Below, in pieces: positions 1 to 7,988 of a DNA stretch of 53,760 nt (position 1 is its first letter; every line of letters starts with the position of its first letter). Both the position numbers and the translations under genes were made by a program. This DNA comes from Candidatus Woesearchaeota archaeon (GTDB lineage Archaea; Nanobdellota; Nanobdellia; SCGC-AAA011-G17; UBA489). The DNA lies in contig JABIKK010000008.1 in assembly GCA_018655015.1 (NCBI GenBank), forward strand, positions 72,791 to 126,550. Reading direction: 5' to 3'. The notes beneath the pieces were generated by a model. That model did not search any database, had not been told where the DNA came from, and was given only the letters and a program-made list of their open reading frames with translations.

Positions 1-789
1 GTTAGAGCTGGGCTGTTGATTTCTGCTGGTGATAGAGTTGAGAAAAGGAAAACTGAGATTACATTGACTCATTTGGCTGAATCTTCCATAAGGACTAGAA
101 TTACTACAACTTACAGGAAGGGTTATGACCAGATAAAAGTTAATTTTGACAATGAAAACCAGTTTAAAATTTTAGATGAAGTGATGGGAACAAGATTGAT
201 TGGCTTTGAAATTGTTGAGAAGAAAGATAAATATTGTTTGGTTGAAAATATTACGGAACCTTCTGAAGATCAGTTCGATATTATATTGAAAAAGGTTTTT
301 CAAAATATAACTTCTTTGTTTAATGCTACGAGGGAAAGAATGGGCGGTTCTAAGCATGTTAGTTTTTCAGATGTAAGGGATATCGAGAGAAGAGTACAAA
401 GATATGATAACTTCTGTAGGAGAGTAATTAGCAAGAGGAAGTTTAAAGGTAAAAACACTGAATTGTTTTGGGCTTTCTTAACATTAATAGTTCATGCTCA
501 AAGAGAGATTTATCATATGAATAAGGCCTTGGGTAAAAAAGTTTCCGATAAATCTCTTGATTATCTAGGTGATGTTGAGAAGATGTATAATTTAGTTGTT
601 GATACGTATGAGAATAGGAGGAAAGAAGGTATTGGGGAAATACATGATTTGGAGAAGAAAATTGTTTACAAGAAAGGGCATGATTTAGTGAAGAAAATGG
701 GCAGTGAGAATGTTTTAATCTATCACTTAATGTCAAGTGCTAGACAGTTTTATCAGGCGAATAGTCCTTTATTTGGTTTGATTATTTAA
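1..789 (+). CDS. AbrB/PhoU-like regulatory protein, 5' end cut off
   Basis: The frame is open from the first base of the window, so the true start lies upstream; the first internal ATG would be at 16. The visible part reads like archaeal PhoU-type regulators, which have an N-terminal SpoVT-AbrB DNA-binding domain followed by helical PhoU repeats. The stretch around residues 33-85 (TYRKGYDQIKV, GFEIVEKKDKYCLVENI) matches the usual linker of that family, and the remainder is helical with many charged residues. The family is linked to phosphate-responsive control, but no phosphate transporter is visible here. The 3' end overlaps the convergent gene at 769 by 21 bp. Family call moderately sure; function inferred. 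Confidence 0.7.
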   Translation, partial: VRAGLLISAGDRVEKRKTEITLTHLAESSIRTRITTTYRKGYDQIKVNFDNENQFKILDEVMGTRLIGFEIVEKKDKYCLVENITEPSEDQFDIILKKVFQNITSLFNATRERMGGSKHVSFSDVRDIERRVQRYDNFCRRVISKRKFKGKNTELFWAFLTLIVHAQREIYHMNKALGKKVSDKSLDYLGDVEKMYNLVVDTYENRRKEGIGEIHDLEKKIVYKKGHDLVKKMGSENVLIYHLMSSARQFYQANSPLFGLII

Positions 790-1269
790 GTCTATTTTTG
801 TTGGGATGTTTTTTCTGTATTCAATTATTCTTTCTGAAAAATCTTTGTCAGGTACCATGAATTCCCATTGAGATAGGGATTCTACTTCACGCCATCTTAC
901 TGGGATAAACTCGTGGGTTTTTAATATTCCTTCTGTATCTCTCGCTATAATTTGCATTATTCTCTCAGTGCCGTCAACTTCTCCCTTTGGAGGTCTTATG
1001 CCATGTCTTTTGTAGGTTTCTCTGTATCCTGTGGACGTTCCATCTTCTGGGAAGCTTATCTCATAGAATATATCTCTTGGCGTGGCACCATATGGGCCAT
1101 CTTCATTAAGCTCTGTTAGGGTTACGTGTGGAGAATACCATCCCACATTAGCAGATTTAATGTCAATTGGGTCTTGATCTTTTCCGATTACAACAGGGAT
1201 TCTTTTTTTTTGCAATAACTTTTCCCGGATTAATGAAGGTGACGTGTTTATCATTTTTCTCTGGAGCAT
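769..1269 (-). CDS. Probable C-terminal part of the membrane kinase, displaced by a frameshift
   Basis: A 166-residue frame with no recognised domain. It overlaps the end of the kinase gene by 107 bp in another frame, and its first ~20 residues (MLQRKMINTSPSLI...) look like out-of-frame translation of kinase sequence. The two frames meet at a run of nine A on the minus strand (T run at 1203-1211). With eight A the kinase would read through ...VIAKKRIPVVIGKD... and continue to 769, giving one polypeptide of about 690 residues. The remaining sequence is beta-rich (FYEISFPEDG, FIPVRWREV) and would be an outer-surface extension. It could also be a separate gene with its own start at 1269 or 1254. 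I favour the frameshift, natural or from sequencing. Confidence 0.55.
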   Translation of the reverse strand: MLQRKMINTSPSLIREKLLQKKRIPVVIGKDQDPIDIKSANVGWYSPHVTLTELNEDGPYGATPRDIFYEISFPEDGTSTGYRETYKRHGIRPPKGEVDGTERIMQIIARDTEGILKTHEFIPVRWREVESLSQWEFMVPDKDFSERIIEYRKNIPTKIDLNNQTK

Positions 1270-2818
1270 CTAATTCTACGACTAGTGTTTGTGTTCCATC
1301 TTCTATTCCTTCGGGAACAATTATAGATTGCCAAGAGGATCCAATTGGTGCTTCTGCACTATCCATTTTTGATTTATCTGCAGACATTGGATATACTGAA
1401 AATTCTTTTCCTTCATAACCTTCAAAATATATTCTTCCTCCGAGTGCCGATGTGAAGTCAGTAAACCTGTTGTTTCTAGGTCTTGCTATTTCTTCGGCGT
1501 ATACTGTGATGAACATTTTTTCTCCTGGCTCTGCTCTTACGAATCTATCTTTTGGGTATCTGTTGTCGGACTTCCCTCCAAGAGTTAGGTTTGCGTCGAT
1601 ACTAACTAGGTTGTTTCTTATTTCTAGTGAATGGCCATCAAATTCTCCACCAACTTGGTATTTTTCTGCTTCAACTACTTGAGCTTCAAGATTAAGATTT
1701 CTCTGATGTAGTGTTCCGCCTGCAATTCCCATTCCCGATAGTAATGTTAATCCTGTAAGCCCTGCAGCAATTGCTTTTTTCTTATGTTGTTTTAACTTTT
1801 CTATGAATGTTGGTTTACTTGCTTTTTCAAATTCTTCTGCTAATTCATTAACTGTATCATAACGTGCATCCATGTCACTTGTTAGACATCTTTTAATTAC
1901 ACTACCAAATCTTCTTGCTTCTTTCGGTAAACTATCTATTGCTTTTTCTAAAGATTTTTCATATCTTTTTGGATCTACATGGCCTGCATGATCAAGTAAA
2001 CTTCTACCAACAATTCCATCCACCATTGTTCCTTCATCTGGGTTTGCTTCAAATGCGTAGTTTCCTGTTAGTGCAAAGAATAAGTTTGTTCCAACTGCAT
2101 ATAGTTCTGATTTTATATCATACGCTCTTTCTTTTCCAGTAAAGGTGCTCCAATCAAATGGATCTGTAATCCAATGTTTACCTCCAGTGGGCATTGCTTT
2201 TGGAGTTGGTTCACCTACATTACAGAAGTTGGCTAGATCGGTGATTCTAACTTTTGGAGTTTTGCCGTCGTTGTTAACTAAAACATTGAATGCACTCAGA
2301 TCACGATGATAGATTCCTACATCCTCAATTAAGTATCTTTCACCTTCAATTACTTGTTTGAAAACTTCTCTTACATCAGTTGTACTCAATGGCCCCTGTT
2401 CTCTTACTAAGCTTTCAAGAGTTCTTCCATTAAAGTGAGGTTCAACGGTTACCGTTCCAAGACCTAAATTACTTAGATCTGCGAAGTCTAGCAATCTTGT
2501 AACATTATGTGCTTCCGGGTCCTTTAGTTTTGCAAGTGCTTTGAGATCGTTGGTTGTGTTGTATCCTCTTCCGACATGCCTTAATGCACGTGGACTTGTT
2601 AGTTGACTAATTGGTTTATCTCCTTTGATGACCCTTACTTCTTCTCCTGGTCCCCATGTTGCTAGGCGAGTCCAGCGAGTACCACCTTCTTCAAAAGGCT
2701 CTCCAATTTCATATTTTTGACCTAACTCTCTTTGAAGTATTTCAACTAAATCTTCTGGTTCCGGATCTGCGGTTCTTTCTAGTTTAAGGAGGTGATTGGT
2801 TGTACTACGGTGCATCAT
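1163..2818 (-). CDS. Membrane-anchored Ser/Thr protein kinase (PknB/Hanks type)
   Basis: A eukaryote-like protein kinase, expected to phosphorylate Ser/Thr on the cytoplasmic side. Residues ~35-330 hold the kinase domain: a likely ATP-binding Lys in VRVIKGDK, the catalytic loop HRDLSAFN, and the metal-binding Asp in ITDLAN, which replaces the usual DFG. The glycine-rich loop is weak (GEPFEEGGTRW). One membrane segment follows at ~345-370 (AIAAGLTGLTLLSGMGIAGG), then a beta-rich outer domain of about 180 residues. The gene overlaps the upstream AbrB-like gene by 14 nt and has AAGGAGG about 7 nt before its ATG, so coupling is likely. Its end runs into an A9 tract, after which the frame closes within 12 codons (see the 769-1269 entry). 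Confidence 0.85.
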   Translation of the reverse strand: MMHRSTTNHLLKLERTADPEPEDLVEILQRELGQKYEIGEPFEEGGTRWTRLATWGPGEEVRVIKGDKPISQLTSPRALRHVGRGYNTTNDLKALAKLKDPEAHNVTRLLDFADLSNLGLGTVTVEPHFNGRTLESLVREQGPLSTTDVREVFKQVIEGERYLIEDVGIYHRDLSAFNVLVNNDGKTPKVRITDLANFCNVGEPTPKAMPTGGKHWITDPFDWSTFTGKERAYDIKSELYAVGTNLFFALTGNYAFEANPDEGTMVDGIVGRSLLDHAGHVDPKRYEKSLEKAIDSLPKEARRFGSVIKRCLTSDMDARYDTVNELAEEFEKASKPTFIEKLKQHKKKAIAAGLTGLTLLSGMGIAGGTLHQRNLNLEAQVVEAEKYQVGGEFDGHSLEIRNNLVSIDANLTLGGKSDNRYPKDRFVRAEPGEKMFITVYAEEIARPRNNRFTDFTSALGGRIYFEGYEGKEFSVYPMSADKSKMDSAEAPIGSSWQSIIVPEGIEDGTQTLVVELDAPEKNDKHVTFINPGKVIAKKKNPCCNRKRSRPN

Positions 2819-2957
2819 CTTCAGCCTCCTTGATAATATCTATTGTAACTTTGACGATTGTTTTTGGTTTTAATTCGGATTCTAGAATTTTTGGTAAAAC
2901 TATGATTGCTTGTTTACCATGTTTTGCAATTTTCTTGGTTATTGTGAATTGCTTCAT
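2805..2957 (-). CDS. AbrB-like small DNA-binding protein (50 aa)
   Basis: A 50-residue protein starting MKQFTITKKIAKHGKQAI and ending in an acidic tail, EAEDDAP. The pattern K-HGKQAIIVLPKILESELKP resembles the swapped-hairpin SpoVT-AbrB fold (G-S/Q-x-x-I-x-L-P-K...L-x-x-G/L), seen in transition-state regulators and antitoxins. Its last 14 nt overlap the start of the kinase gene, so the two are cotranscribed and probably coupled in translation. A 19-bp inverted repeat lies 8 bp upstream of its start and is a plausible operator. Function as a regulator is inferred from fold and position. Confidence 0.7.
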   Translation of the reverse strand: MKQFTITKKIAKHGKQAIIVLPKILESELKPKTIVKVTIDIIKEAEDDAP

Positions 2958-2965
2958 TTCAAATT

Positions 2966-2984
2966 TATACATACCTTATGTATA
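2966..2984. promoter_or_regulatory. Perfect 8+3+8 inverted repeat, operator candidate
   Basis: TATACATA-CCT-TATGTATA is a perfect inverted repeat directly in front of the AbrB-like gene (start 2957, minus strand) in an AT-rich divergent promoter region. A related TATGTAT word recurs near 3000. The position over the expected TATA/transcription start suggests an autoregulatory operator. Symmetry is seen; regulation is inferred. Confidence 0.5.
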
Positions 2985-3106
2985 ATATATGTTATAGAAT
3001 ATGTATTTTGTTTATAAGCCTTCTCTTTTTAATTACTCTAAAATGATAACAAATTGCATCTAGGACCCTTAAAAAGACTTTTATACCTATTCCCTTGAAT
3101 AAGTGT

Positions 3107-3619
3107 ATGAGTTTATTAGGGATGGACGCTTTTTGGTTAGTTATCTATGCTTACTTAGGTCTTATTCTAGGCTATTTCTTAAGAAGAATTACTAAAGAAG
3201 AGATGAAGCCTGGAGAGAACTATTTTAGGAAGTCTGGGATGGTTATAATGCTTCTAATGGCATTTCTATCCTTAGTTATCTTTACTTCTGATTTAAATCG
3301 TGATTTGGGAGCTTTATTTGGACTAGGTTTAGTTTTGGGTATGATTTTTAGAACCCCTTATCCTGTATTTGCTTTGGGGTTAGTATTTGCGATTGGTAGG
3401 TTTGGTTTAATTTTAGCTTCGCTAATATTTGTATTTGGTTTGATTGATTCTAGTTTGAAGTGGGGAAGAAATTTATTAGTTGAGACTTTTATGTATTTTT
3501 TATTGCCCGCTTTGGTTTTGGTCTATTATGATCTTAGTTTTGTGAATGAATTTATGGTTCTCGCTTTCTTTTCTGGATTTTGTTTTAGTTATGCTTACAA
3601 AGTTCTTACAAGGGATTAA
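3107..3619 (+). CDS. Integral membrane protein of unknown function
   Basis: About 170 residues with five or six hydrophobic segments (for example FWLVIYAYLGLILGYFL, VIMLLMAFLSLVIF, ALGLVFAIGRFGLILASLIF, FLLPALVLVYY) and short charged loops. I do not recognise a family. The frame can be extended to TTG at 3095, but a TATA-like element (TTTATAC) ends at 3085, about 22 nt before ATG 3107, which favours a leaderless message starting at that ATG. The Sua5 gene follows after 5 bp and is probably in the same transcript. Confidence 0.75.
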   Translation: MSLLGMDAFWLVIYAYLGLILGYFLRRITKEEMKPGENYFRKSGMVIMLLMAFLSLVIFTSDLNRDLGALFGLGLVLGMIFRTPYPVFALGLVFAIGRFGLILASLIFVFGLIDSSLKWGRNLLVETFMYFLLPALVLVYYDLSFVNEFMVLAFFSGFCFSYAYKVLTRD

Positions 3620-3624
3620 TTTTT

Positions 3625-4230
3625 ATGAATAAATTTGATGAAGCCTTGGAATGTTTGAAGGACGGGAAAGTAATAATTTATCCTTCTGAAAGTTGTTATT
3701 CTTTTGGTTGTGATGCAAAAAATAAGGAAGCAGTTGAAAGAGTTCATGAAATTAAAAAAGAAAGCAATAAATCATTAATTTTAAATGTTTTTGATAGTAA
3801 TCAAGCCGATGAGTTTGGAGTAATGAATGATGTTGCAAAATCTTTGTTTGAGGAGTTTAAGGGGCGTGCCTTAACTTTAATCATTGACAGGAAAGATACT
3901 TATGATTATTTGAGTGAAGAAGGTATTGCAGTTAGAGTTTTATCTAACAAAATCGCTAATAATCTTGTTAAGGAATTTGGTTCTGCAATAATTACTACTT
4001 CTGTGAATATTCATGGTGAGAAACCATTGTATGATTTATCTTCTGTTGTGGGACAATTTGGAGATAAAGTCGATTGTATTATTGATTCTGGAGATTTAGA
4101 TGAAAATGTTAGTGTGAGTACATTGTTTGACACAAGAACTATGAAAATTTTAAGAGAAGGGGCCGTTTCTAAGGCCGAAATTGAGACTTTCTTGTCAGAT
4201 AAAGAAGATAAATTTCTCACTAGAGATTAA
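3625..4230 (+). CDS. Threonylcarbamoyl-AMP synthase (Sua5/YrdC/TsaC)
   Basis: Makes threonylcarbamoyl-AMP from threonine, bicarbonate and ATP, the first step toward the universal t6A37 modification of ANN-decoding tRNAs. The 201-residue length fits the YrdC-only form without the extra Sua5 domain. Visible family features are the start DGKVIIYPSESCYSFGCDA (usually PTET-YGLG), the substrate-binding KKESNKSL, the region GIAVRVLSNKIANNLV and the SxN signature TTSVNIHGEKPL. PSESCYSFG departs from the common PTETVYGLG but keeps the pattern. It sits 5 bp downstream of a membrane protein gene; the transferase complex genes are not in the window. Confidence 0.9.
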   Translation: MNKFDEALECLKDGKVIIYPSESCYSFGCDAKNKEAVERVHEIKKESNKSLILNVFDSNQADEFGVMNDVAKSLFEEFKGRALTLIIDRKDTYDYLSEEGIAVRVLSNKIANNLVKEFGSAIITTSVNIHGEKPLYDLSSVVGQFGDKVDCIIDSGDLDENVSVSTLFDTRTMKILREGAVSKAEIETFLSDKEDKFLTRD

Positions 4231-4237
4231 AATAAAG

Positions 4238-4254
4238 TGGGTTCAAAAAACCCA
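4238..4254. terminator. Small hairpin between convergent genes
   Basis: TGGGTT-CAAAA-AACCCA forms a 6-bp stem with a 5-nt loop just after the sua5 stop and before the convergent small gene ending at 4268. The sequence downstream on the plus strand is A-rich rather than T-rich; on the minus strand a T-rich stretch follows the hairpin, so it may act mainly for the leftward gene. Confidence 0.4.
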
Positions 4255-4267
4255 AGAAAAAGTATGT

Positions 4268-4414
4268 TTAATCCATCTTACCGATCTTAAACATTTTTGT
4301 GCTACATACTGAACATGTTCCTTTTACGCAGTCTCTTCCGTTAGCCATTTTATCAGCTTTAGCGTCTTTTATGTCCTGTTTAGCTTTACATTTCATACAA
4401 TATCCTTGAACCAT
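4268..4414 (-). CDS. DUF5679-type zinc-ribbon mini-protein (48 aa)
   Basis: A 48-residue protein starting MVQGYCMKCKAKQDIKD with two paired cysteine knuckles, CMKC near the start and CSVC near the end, and the conserved run NGRDCVKGTCSVCSTKMF. This is the pattern of DUF5679, tiny proteins common in DPANN archaea and CPR bacteria, of unknown role; zinc binding is inferred from the cysteines. A good ribosome site (GGAGG) lies about 8 nt upstream of the ATG. The gene faces sua5 and ends 38 bp from it. Confidence 0.85.
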   Translation of the reverse strand: MVQGYCMKCKAKQDIKDAKADKMANGRDCVKGTCSVCSTKMFKIGKMD

Positions 4415-4478
4415 TTTAAATCCTCCATGATATTACTTATATTCTGGCTTTATAAGTTCTTCTTGGCCCATTGATAAG

Positions 4479-4486
4479 ATATATAA
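4479..4486 (+). promoter_or_regulatory. TATA box for the radical SAM-dph5 transcript
   Basis: ATATATAA centred about 27 nt before ATG 4510. This is the usual distance from an archaeal TATA box to the transcription start, so the message is probably leaderless. Confidence 0.5.
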
Positions 4487-4509
4487 GGTCCTTTTAAGTG
4501 GTTTAAACT

Positions 4510-5964
4510 ATGATTTATGAAGATACAATCTTAGATTGTTATACTGATGAGCCAGCAGGATTAGGAGTTCCTCCCTATTTAGGTGTTCATCCAAGGTATT
4601 TAGCAGGCTACTTGAAGGGGAAAGTTAATTACATAACTATTGATGATGTAAGAAATTACTTTGAACCTAAAAAAGAAGGACAAAAAACTAATATTAAAGC
4701 TTATAATTTAACTAGAAAAAGTATTAAGGAAGTTCTTGAAAAAACTAAAACTCTTTACTGTGTTGTGGGAATACAAACGCCGGGGAAATATTTGAGTGCC
4801 TTGCCTGGAACCATTAGAGAATTGAGAAATTTCTTAGGTAAAATTAATGCACGGAAGATATTGTACGGTCCGGTTGTAAGTACGGGAACCCAATTGCAAG
4901 GCGGAAGAGTTGCTGAAAGAATTCCAGGAGATATATTTGATGGAAGGATGGGGGATGTTTTTGGAAATTATTCTGAATTAGCTTCTTTGGCAATTAAAGG
5001 TACAAGTATTGTTAAACAAATGCCATGGCCTAAGATGATTGAGATTGAAACTGGTAGGGGTTGTATAATGGGGAAGTGTAGCTTTTGTACTGAACCTCTA
5101 AAATCTAAAGTTGAGTGGAGAGAACAAAAAGACATTCATAATGAAATAAAAGCACTTTATGATTTAGGTGAGAGAAACTTTAGACTGGGTAAACAATCTT
5201 GCTTCTTTAGTTACAAGGGAATTAATACTAAAGAAATTGAAAAGCTACTAAAACCAATTGGAAGGGAGAGTAAATTAAATTTGAATTGTTTGCATATTGA
5301 TAATATTATTCCTTCTTTAGTTGATGAAGATAGGACGAAGTTACTTGTTAAGCATTGTACTGAGGGTAATGTTGCTGCTTTTGGTGTTGAGAGTTTTGAT
5401 ATGGAGGTTGTTAAACAGAACACATTGAATACTGCCCCTGAGGTTGCAATGAAAGCGATTAGAATTATTAATAAATTTGGTAATAAACGAGGTCCTAATG
5501 GGATGCATTATTTGTTGCCTGGATTGAATCTAGTTTTAGGTTTGAAGGGAGAGAGTAAAAAAACTGGTGAAATTAATTATGAATATCTGAAGAAAGTTTT
5601 AGATGAAAAGTTATTGTTAAGAAGAATAAATATTAGACAAGTTACACCTATGCCTGGGACTGCCATGGAAGAAGTTGGAACTAAATTCATTAGGAAAAAT
5701 AAGTCTAAGTATTGGAAATGGAGAAACAAAATAAGAAAAGAAATTGATTTTGAAATGTTACAAAGATTAGTGCCCCTTGGAACCGTACTAAAGGATGTAC
5801 GGATGGAAGTTCATGATGGAAATCATACCTTTGGAAGACAAATGGGAAGCTACCCTCTGATTGTGGGAGTTAAAGATAGGATTGATATTAGGAAAAGCTA
5901 TGATTTAGAGGTTACGGGCCATATGCTTAGAAGTGTGGTGGGAAAGGTTATTAAGTCAAATTAG
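4510..5964 (+). CDS. Archaeal radical SAM protein (COG1031-like)
   Basis: A 484-residue radical SAM enzyme of the uncharacterised archaeal COG1031 type. The N-terminal ~150 residues resemble a Rossmann/B12-binding-like region (GLGVPPYLGVHPRYLAGYL). The iron-sulfur motif is GRGCIMGKCSFCTEP at ~187-201, which is Cx4Cx2C, one residue longer than the canonical Cx3Cx2C; family members are known for an expanded first spacing. Later motifs fit the barrel (NFRLGKQSCFF, AAFGVESFD, NLVLGLKGE, ROS-like RQVTPMPGT). The last ~70 residues look like a small beta-barrel such as TRAM, which would suggest RNA binding. Substrate unknown. dph5 follows after 12 bp, so a translation-related role is an inference from context. 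Confidence 0.8.
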   Translation: MIYEDTILDCYTDEPAGLGVPPYLGVHPRYLAGYLKGKVNYITIDDVRNYFEPKKEGQKTNIKAYNLTRKSIKEVLEKTKTLYCVVGIQTPGKYLSALPGTIRELRNFLGKINARKILYGPVVSTGTQLQGGRVAERIPGDIFDGRMGDVFGNYSELASLAIKGTSIVKQMPWPKMIEIETGRGCIMGKCSFCTEPLKSKVEWREQKDIHNEIKALYDLGERNFRLGKQSCFFSYKGINTKEIEKLLKPIGRESKLNLNCLHIDNIIPSLVDEDRTKLLVKHCTEGNVAAFGVESFDMEVVKQNTLNTAPEVAMKAIRIINKFGNKRGPNGMHYLLPGLNLVLGLKGESKKTGEINYEYLKKVLDEKLLLRRINIRQVTPMPGTAMEEVGTKFIRKNKSKYWKWRNKIRKEIDFEMLQRLVPLGTVLKDVRMEVHDGNHTFGRQMGSYPLIVGVKDRIDIRKSYDLEVTGHMLRSVVGKVIKSN

Positions 5965-5976
5965 GAGCTTTTTCTT

Positions 5977-6702
5977 ATGTTTTATTTAATTGGTATTGGG
6001 ATGGGGGATGAGAAAGACATTTCCGTTAGAGGTTTGGAGGCTGTTAAGACTTGCAGTAAGGTTTTCTTAGAATGTTATACAAGTAAGTTGGTTAATTTTG
6101 ATATTAAAAAAATGGAAGAGCTTTATGATAAAAAAATAATTTTAGCTGATAGATATATTGTGGAAAAGAAATGTGAAGAAGAGATGTTGAATGTTGCTAA
6201 AGAAGAAAATATTGCATTATTAATTGTTGGGAGTCCATTGGGGGCTACAACGCATTGGGACATATTAAAGAGAGCAAAGGAATTAGGAATTAAAACTGAA
6301 GTTATTGACAATGCTGGAATTTTAGGGGCCGTTGGTGTAACTGGATTAAGTTTGTATAAATTTGGAAGAGTTGTAACTATTCCCAAAGATAATGACAATG
6401 TTAAAAGCCCTTATGAAATGATGTTAAAGAATAAAGAAATGGGATTACATACTTTGATTTTGTTGGATGTTGGTAGTGTTGATGGTGAATTTGAATTAAT
6501 GACTGCTAAAGAGGGATGTAATTATTTGGTTAAGAGTGGTTTTGAAGGAGAAGTTATAGTTTGTGGTGGTTTAGGTAGTGAAAACCCAGAGATTAATTTT
6601 GGTGATGTTAATTCTTTGAGTGTTAAAAAATTACCCCAATGCTTAATTGTTCCAGGAGATCTTCATTTTATGGAAGAAGATGTTTTGAATAGTTTTAAAT
6701 AA
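5977..6702 (+). CDS. dph5: Diphthine synthase
   Basis: SAM-dependent methyltransferase that methylates the modified histidine of elongation factor 2 on the way to diphthamide. The 241-residue length and the tetrapyrrole-methylase fold fit: MFYLIGIGMGDEKDISVRGL at the start, FLECYTS, LLIVGSPLGATTHWDI, NAGILGAVGVTGLSLYKFG and TIPKDND are family hallmarks. It lies directly after the radical SAM gene. The next gene, a pilin, begins 22 bp downstream; a TTTTAAATAAAA stretch over the dph5 stop may be its promoter. Dph2, the radical enzyme of the pathway, is not in the window. Confidence 0.95.
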   Translation: MFYLIGIGMGDEKDISVRGLEAVKTCSKVFLECYTSKLVNFDIKKMEELYDKKIILADRYIVEKKCEEEMLNVAKEENIALLIVGSPLGATTHWDILKRAKELGIKTEVIDNAGILGAVGVTGLSLYKFGRVVTIPKDNDNVKSPYEMMLKNKEMGLHTLILLDVGSVDGEFELMTAKEGCNYLVKSGFEGEVIVCGGLGSENPEINFGDVNSLSVKKLPQCLIVPGDLHFMEEDVLNSFK

Positions 6703-6723
6703 AAACAAAGCTAATTTTATATT

Positions 6724-7944
6724 ATGTATAAAAGAAGAGGTCAAGGTGCACTAGAGTTCTTAATGACTTATGGTTGGGCCATACTTGTTGTAGTTGTTGT
6801 TTTGGTCTCATTAAATGTATATTTCTCTTCAGATGCTCAATTTGTAGTACCAGAAACTTGTTTTTTAGGTCCAGGGTTTGCTTGTAATGATTTTGCAGTC
6901 TATGAAGACTCACTTACTCTTGCAGTGGTTAATGGTATGGGGAAGAGTTTGGAAGGAATTTCAATACAAAATTCTCAATGTTTGGGAGATCCAAATTCAA
7001 TTACTTTAGAGAATGGTGAAGAAAGCTTTCTTGTTTTGGATGGATGTAATTTTAATTCGGGAGATTTATTTTCAGAGAATCTAAACTTAAGTTATTCGTT
7101 TTTAGGGAGCAGCATTATGCATTTAAGAGAAGTTAGTATAACTGCATTTGTGCAAGCTGCGTTAAATTCTATTCTTTTCCTTGAAACAGATTTAGAAGAA
7201 GGGACCATTCCACTTTTTTGGGACATACAAAGGAATAATTCTCAGTCTATTTTAGTTGTTAATGATCCTGATCCATTAAGGGATGGTAATAATGTTTTGA
7301 AATTTAATGTTGACTATTTGGATTTTGCAGTAAATTATGATGCGACTGCGAACAAGAGTAGGGCCGAATTAGCTCTTCAAGATGGTTCTGCAGATCTTTA
7401 TCCCATGAATGATGTACCTATCTTTTACGGTTGGAGTATTTATTTTCCTGAAGGTTATGAATACAATGTAAGTGCGCAAGACAGGTTTAACATTATTGGG
7501 CAATGGTACCATCGGGCATATCCAGATACACCTGAAGCTTGGCAGGAATGGTTGGATGCACACGGTGGCAGAGGTATGCCTCCATCTGTTCATGTAGAAT
7601 ATGAGGAGAGAGCTAATGGTGAAAGGGGAGTTGGTATTGCTTGGAAACCTACTCCCGAAACTCCTGCAAGTTCTATTGGGGAAATGGGAATAAATCTGGG
7701 AGAATGGAATGATTTAGTTTTTGAGATAAAATGGTCTACTGAAGATGACGGCTATATCAAGGCTTGGTTAAATGGGCAATTATTTACAGATAAATCGGGC
7801 ATTATTAATATGTATAACCCTACTCCCAAAAAACTTAAAGTTGGACTTTATAGGGGCCCAAGTGCTAGGATGGAAAATACTGTTTATTACGATAACATTA
7901 GAATTGGTGGATCTTATGAATTAGTGGATCCAAGTAACTATTAA
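6724..7944 (+). CDS. Class III signal-peptide pilin fused to a polysaccharide lyase-like domain
   Basis: A pilin-like surface protein of 406 residues. Residues 1-35 form a class III signal peptide: a short basic leader (MYKRRG), then QGALEFLMTYGW and a hydrophobic helix; cleavage before Q7 by a prepilin peptidase is expected. Residues 36-150 are the pilin head shared with the two downstream genes (ETCFLGPGFAC, cysteines at 46, 54, 86 and 108). Residues ~158-396 resemble the beta-jelly-roll of polysaccharide lyases (PF14099/heparin-lyase-I type): SRAELAL, FYGWSIYFPEGYEY, FNIIGQWYH, LGEWNDLVFEIKW, YIKAWLNGQLF and VYYDNIRIGG. It probably places a glycan-cleaving enzyme on a pilus or the cell surface. 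Catalysis and substrate are unproven; a lectin role is the alternative. Confidence 0.85.
   Translation: MYKRRGQGALEFLMTYGWAILVVVVVLVSLNVYFSSDAQFVVPETCFLGPGFACNDFAVYEDSLTLAVVNGMGKSLEGISIQNSQCLGDPNSITLENGEESFLVLDGCNFNSGDLFSENLNLSYSFLGSSIMHLREVSITAFVQAALNSILFLETDLEEGTIPLFWDIQRNNSQSILVVNDPDPLRDGNNVLKFNVDYLDFAVNYDATANKSRAELALQDGSADLYPMNDVPIFYGWSIYFPEGYEYNVSAQDRFNIIGQWYHRAYPDTPEAWQEWLDAHGGRGMPPSVHVEYEERANGERGVGIAWKPTPETPASSIGEMGINLGEWNDLVFEIKWSTEDDGYIKAWLNGQLFTDKSGIINMYNPTPKKLKVGLYRGPSARMENTVYYDNIRIGGSYELVDPSNY
6735..6779 (+). repeat. 45-bp repeat in pilin signal region, copy 1
   Basis: Identical over 45 bases to 8000-8044; the core from GCACTAGAG to ACTTATGG also occurs exactly at 9713-9738. It encodes the class III signal peptide and points to recent duplication or gene conversion. 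Confidence 0.85.
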
Positions 7945-7958
7945 GCCTTTTAAAAAGA

Positions 7959-7970
7959 TTTAAATAAATA
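7959..7970 (+). promoter_or_regulatory. TATA box of the second pilin gene
   Basis: TTTAAATAAATA centred about 24 nt before ATG 7989, right after the first pilin gene ends. The second pilin can thus be transcribed independently of the first, as a leaderless message. Confidence 0.55.
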
Positions 7971-7988
7971 CTCGTTGAATTCTAAGGT

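Noticed and set aside
2800-2985. A rightward 61-residue frame
   Set aside because: It is antisense to the AbrB-like mini gene and the kinase start, and has no ribosome site or family likeness.
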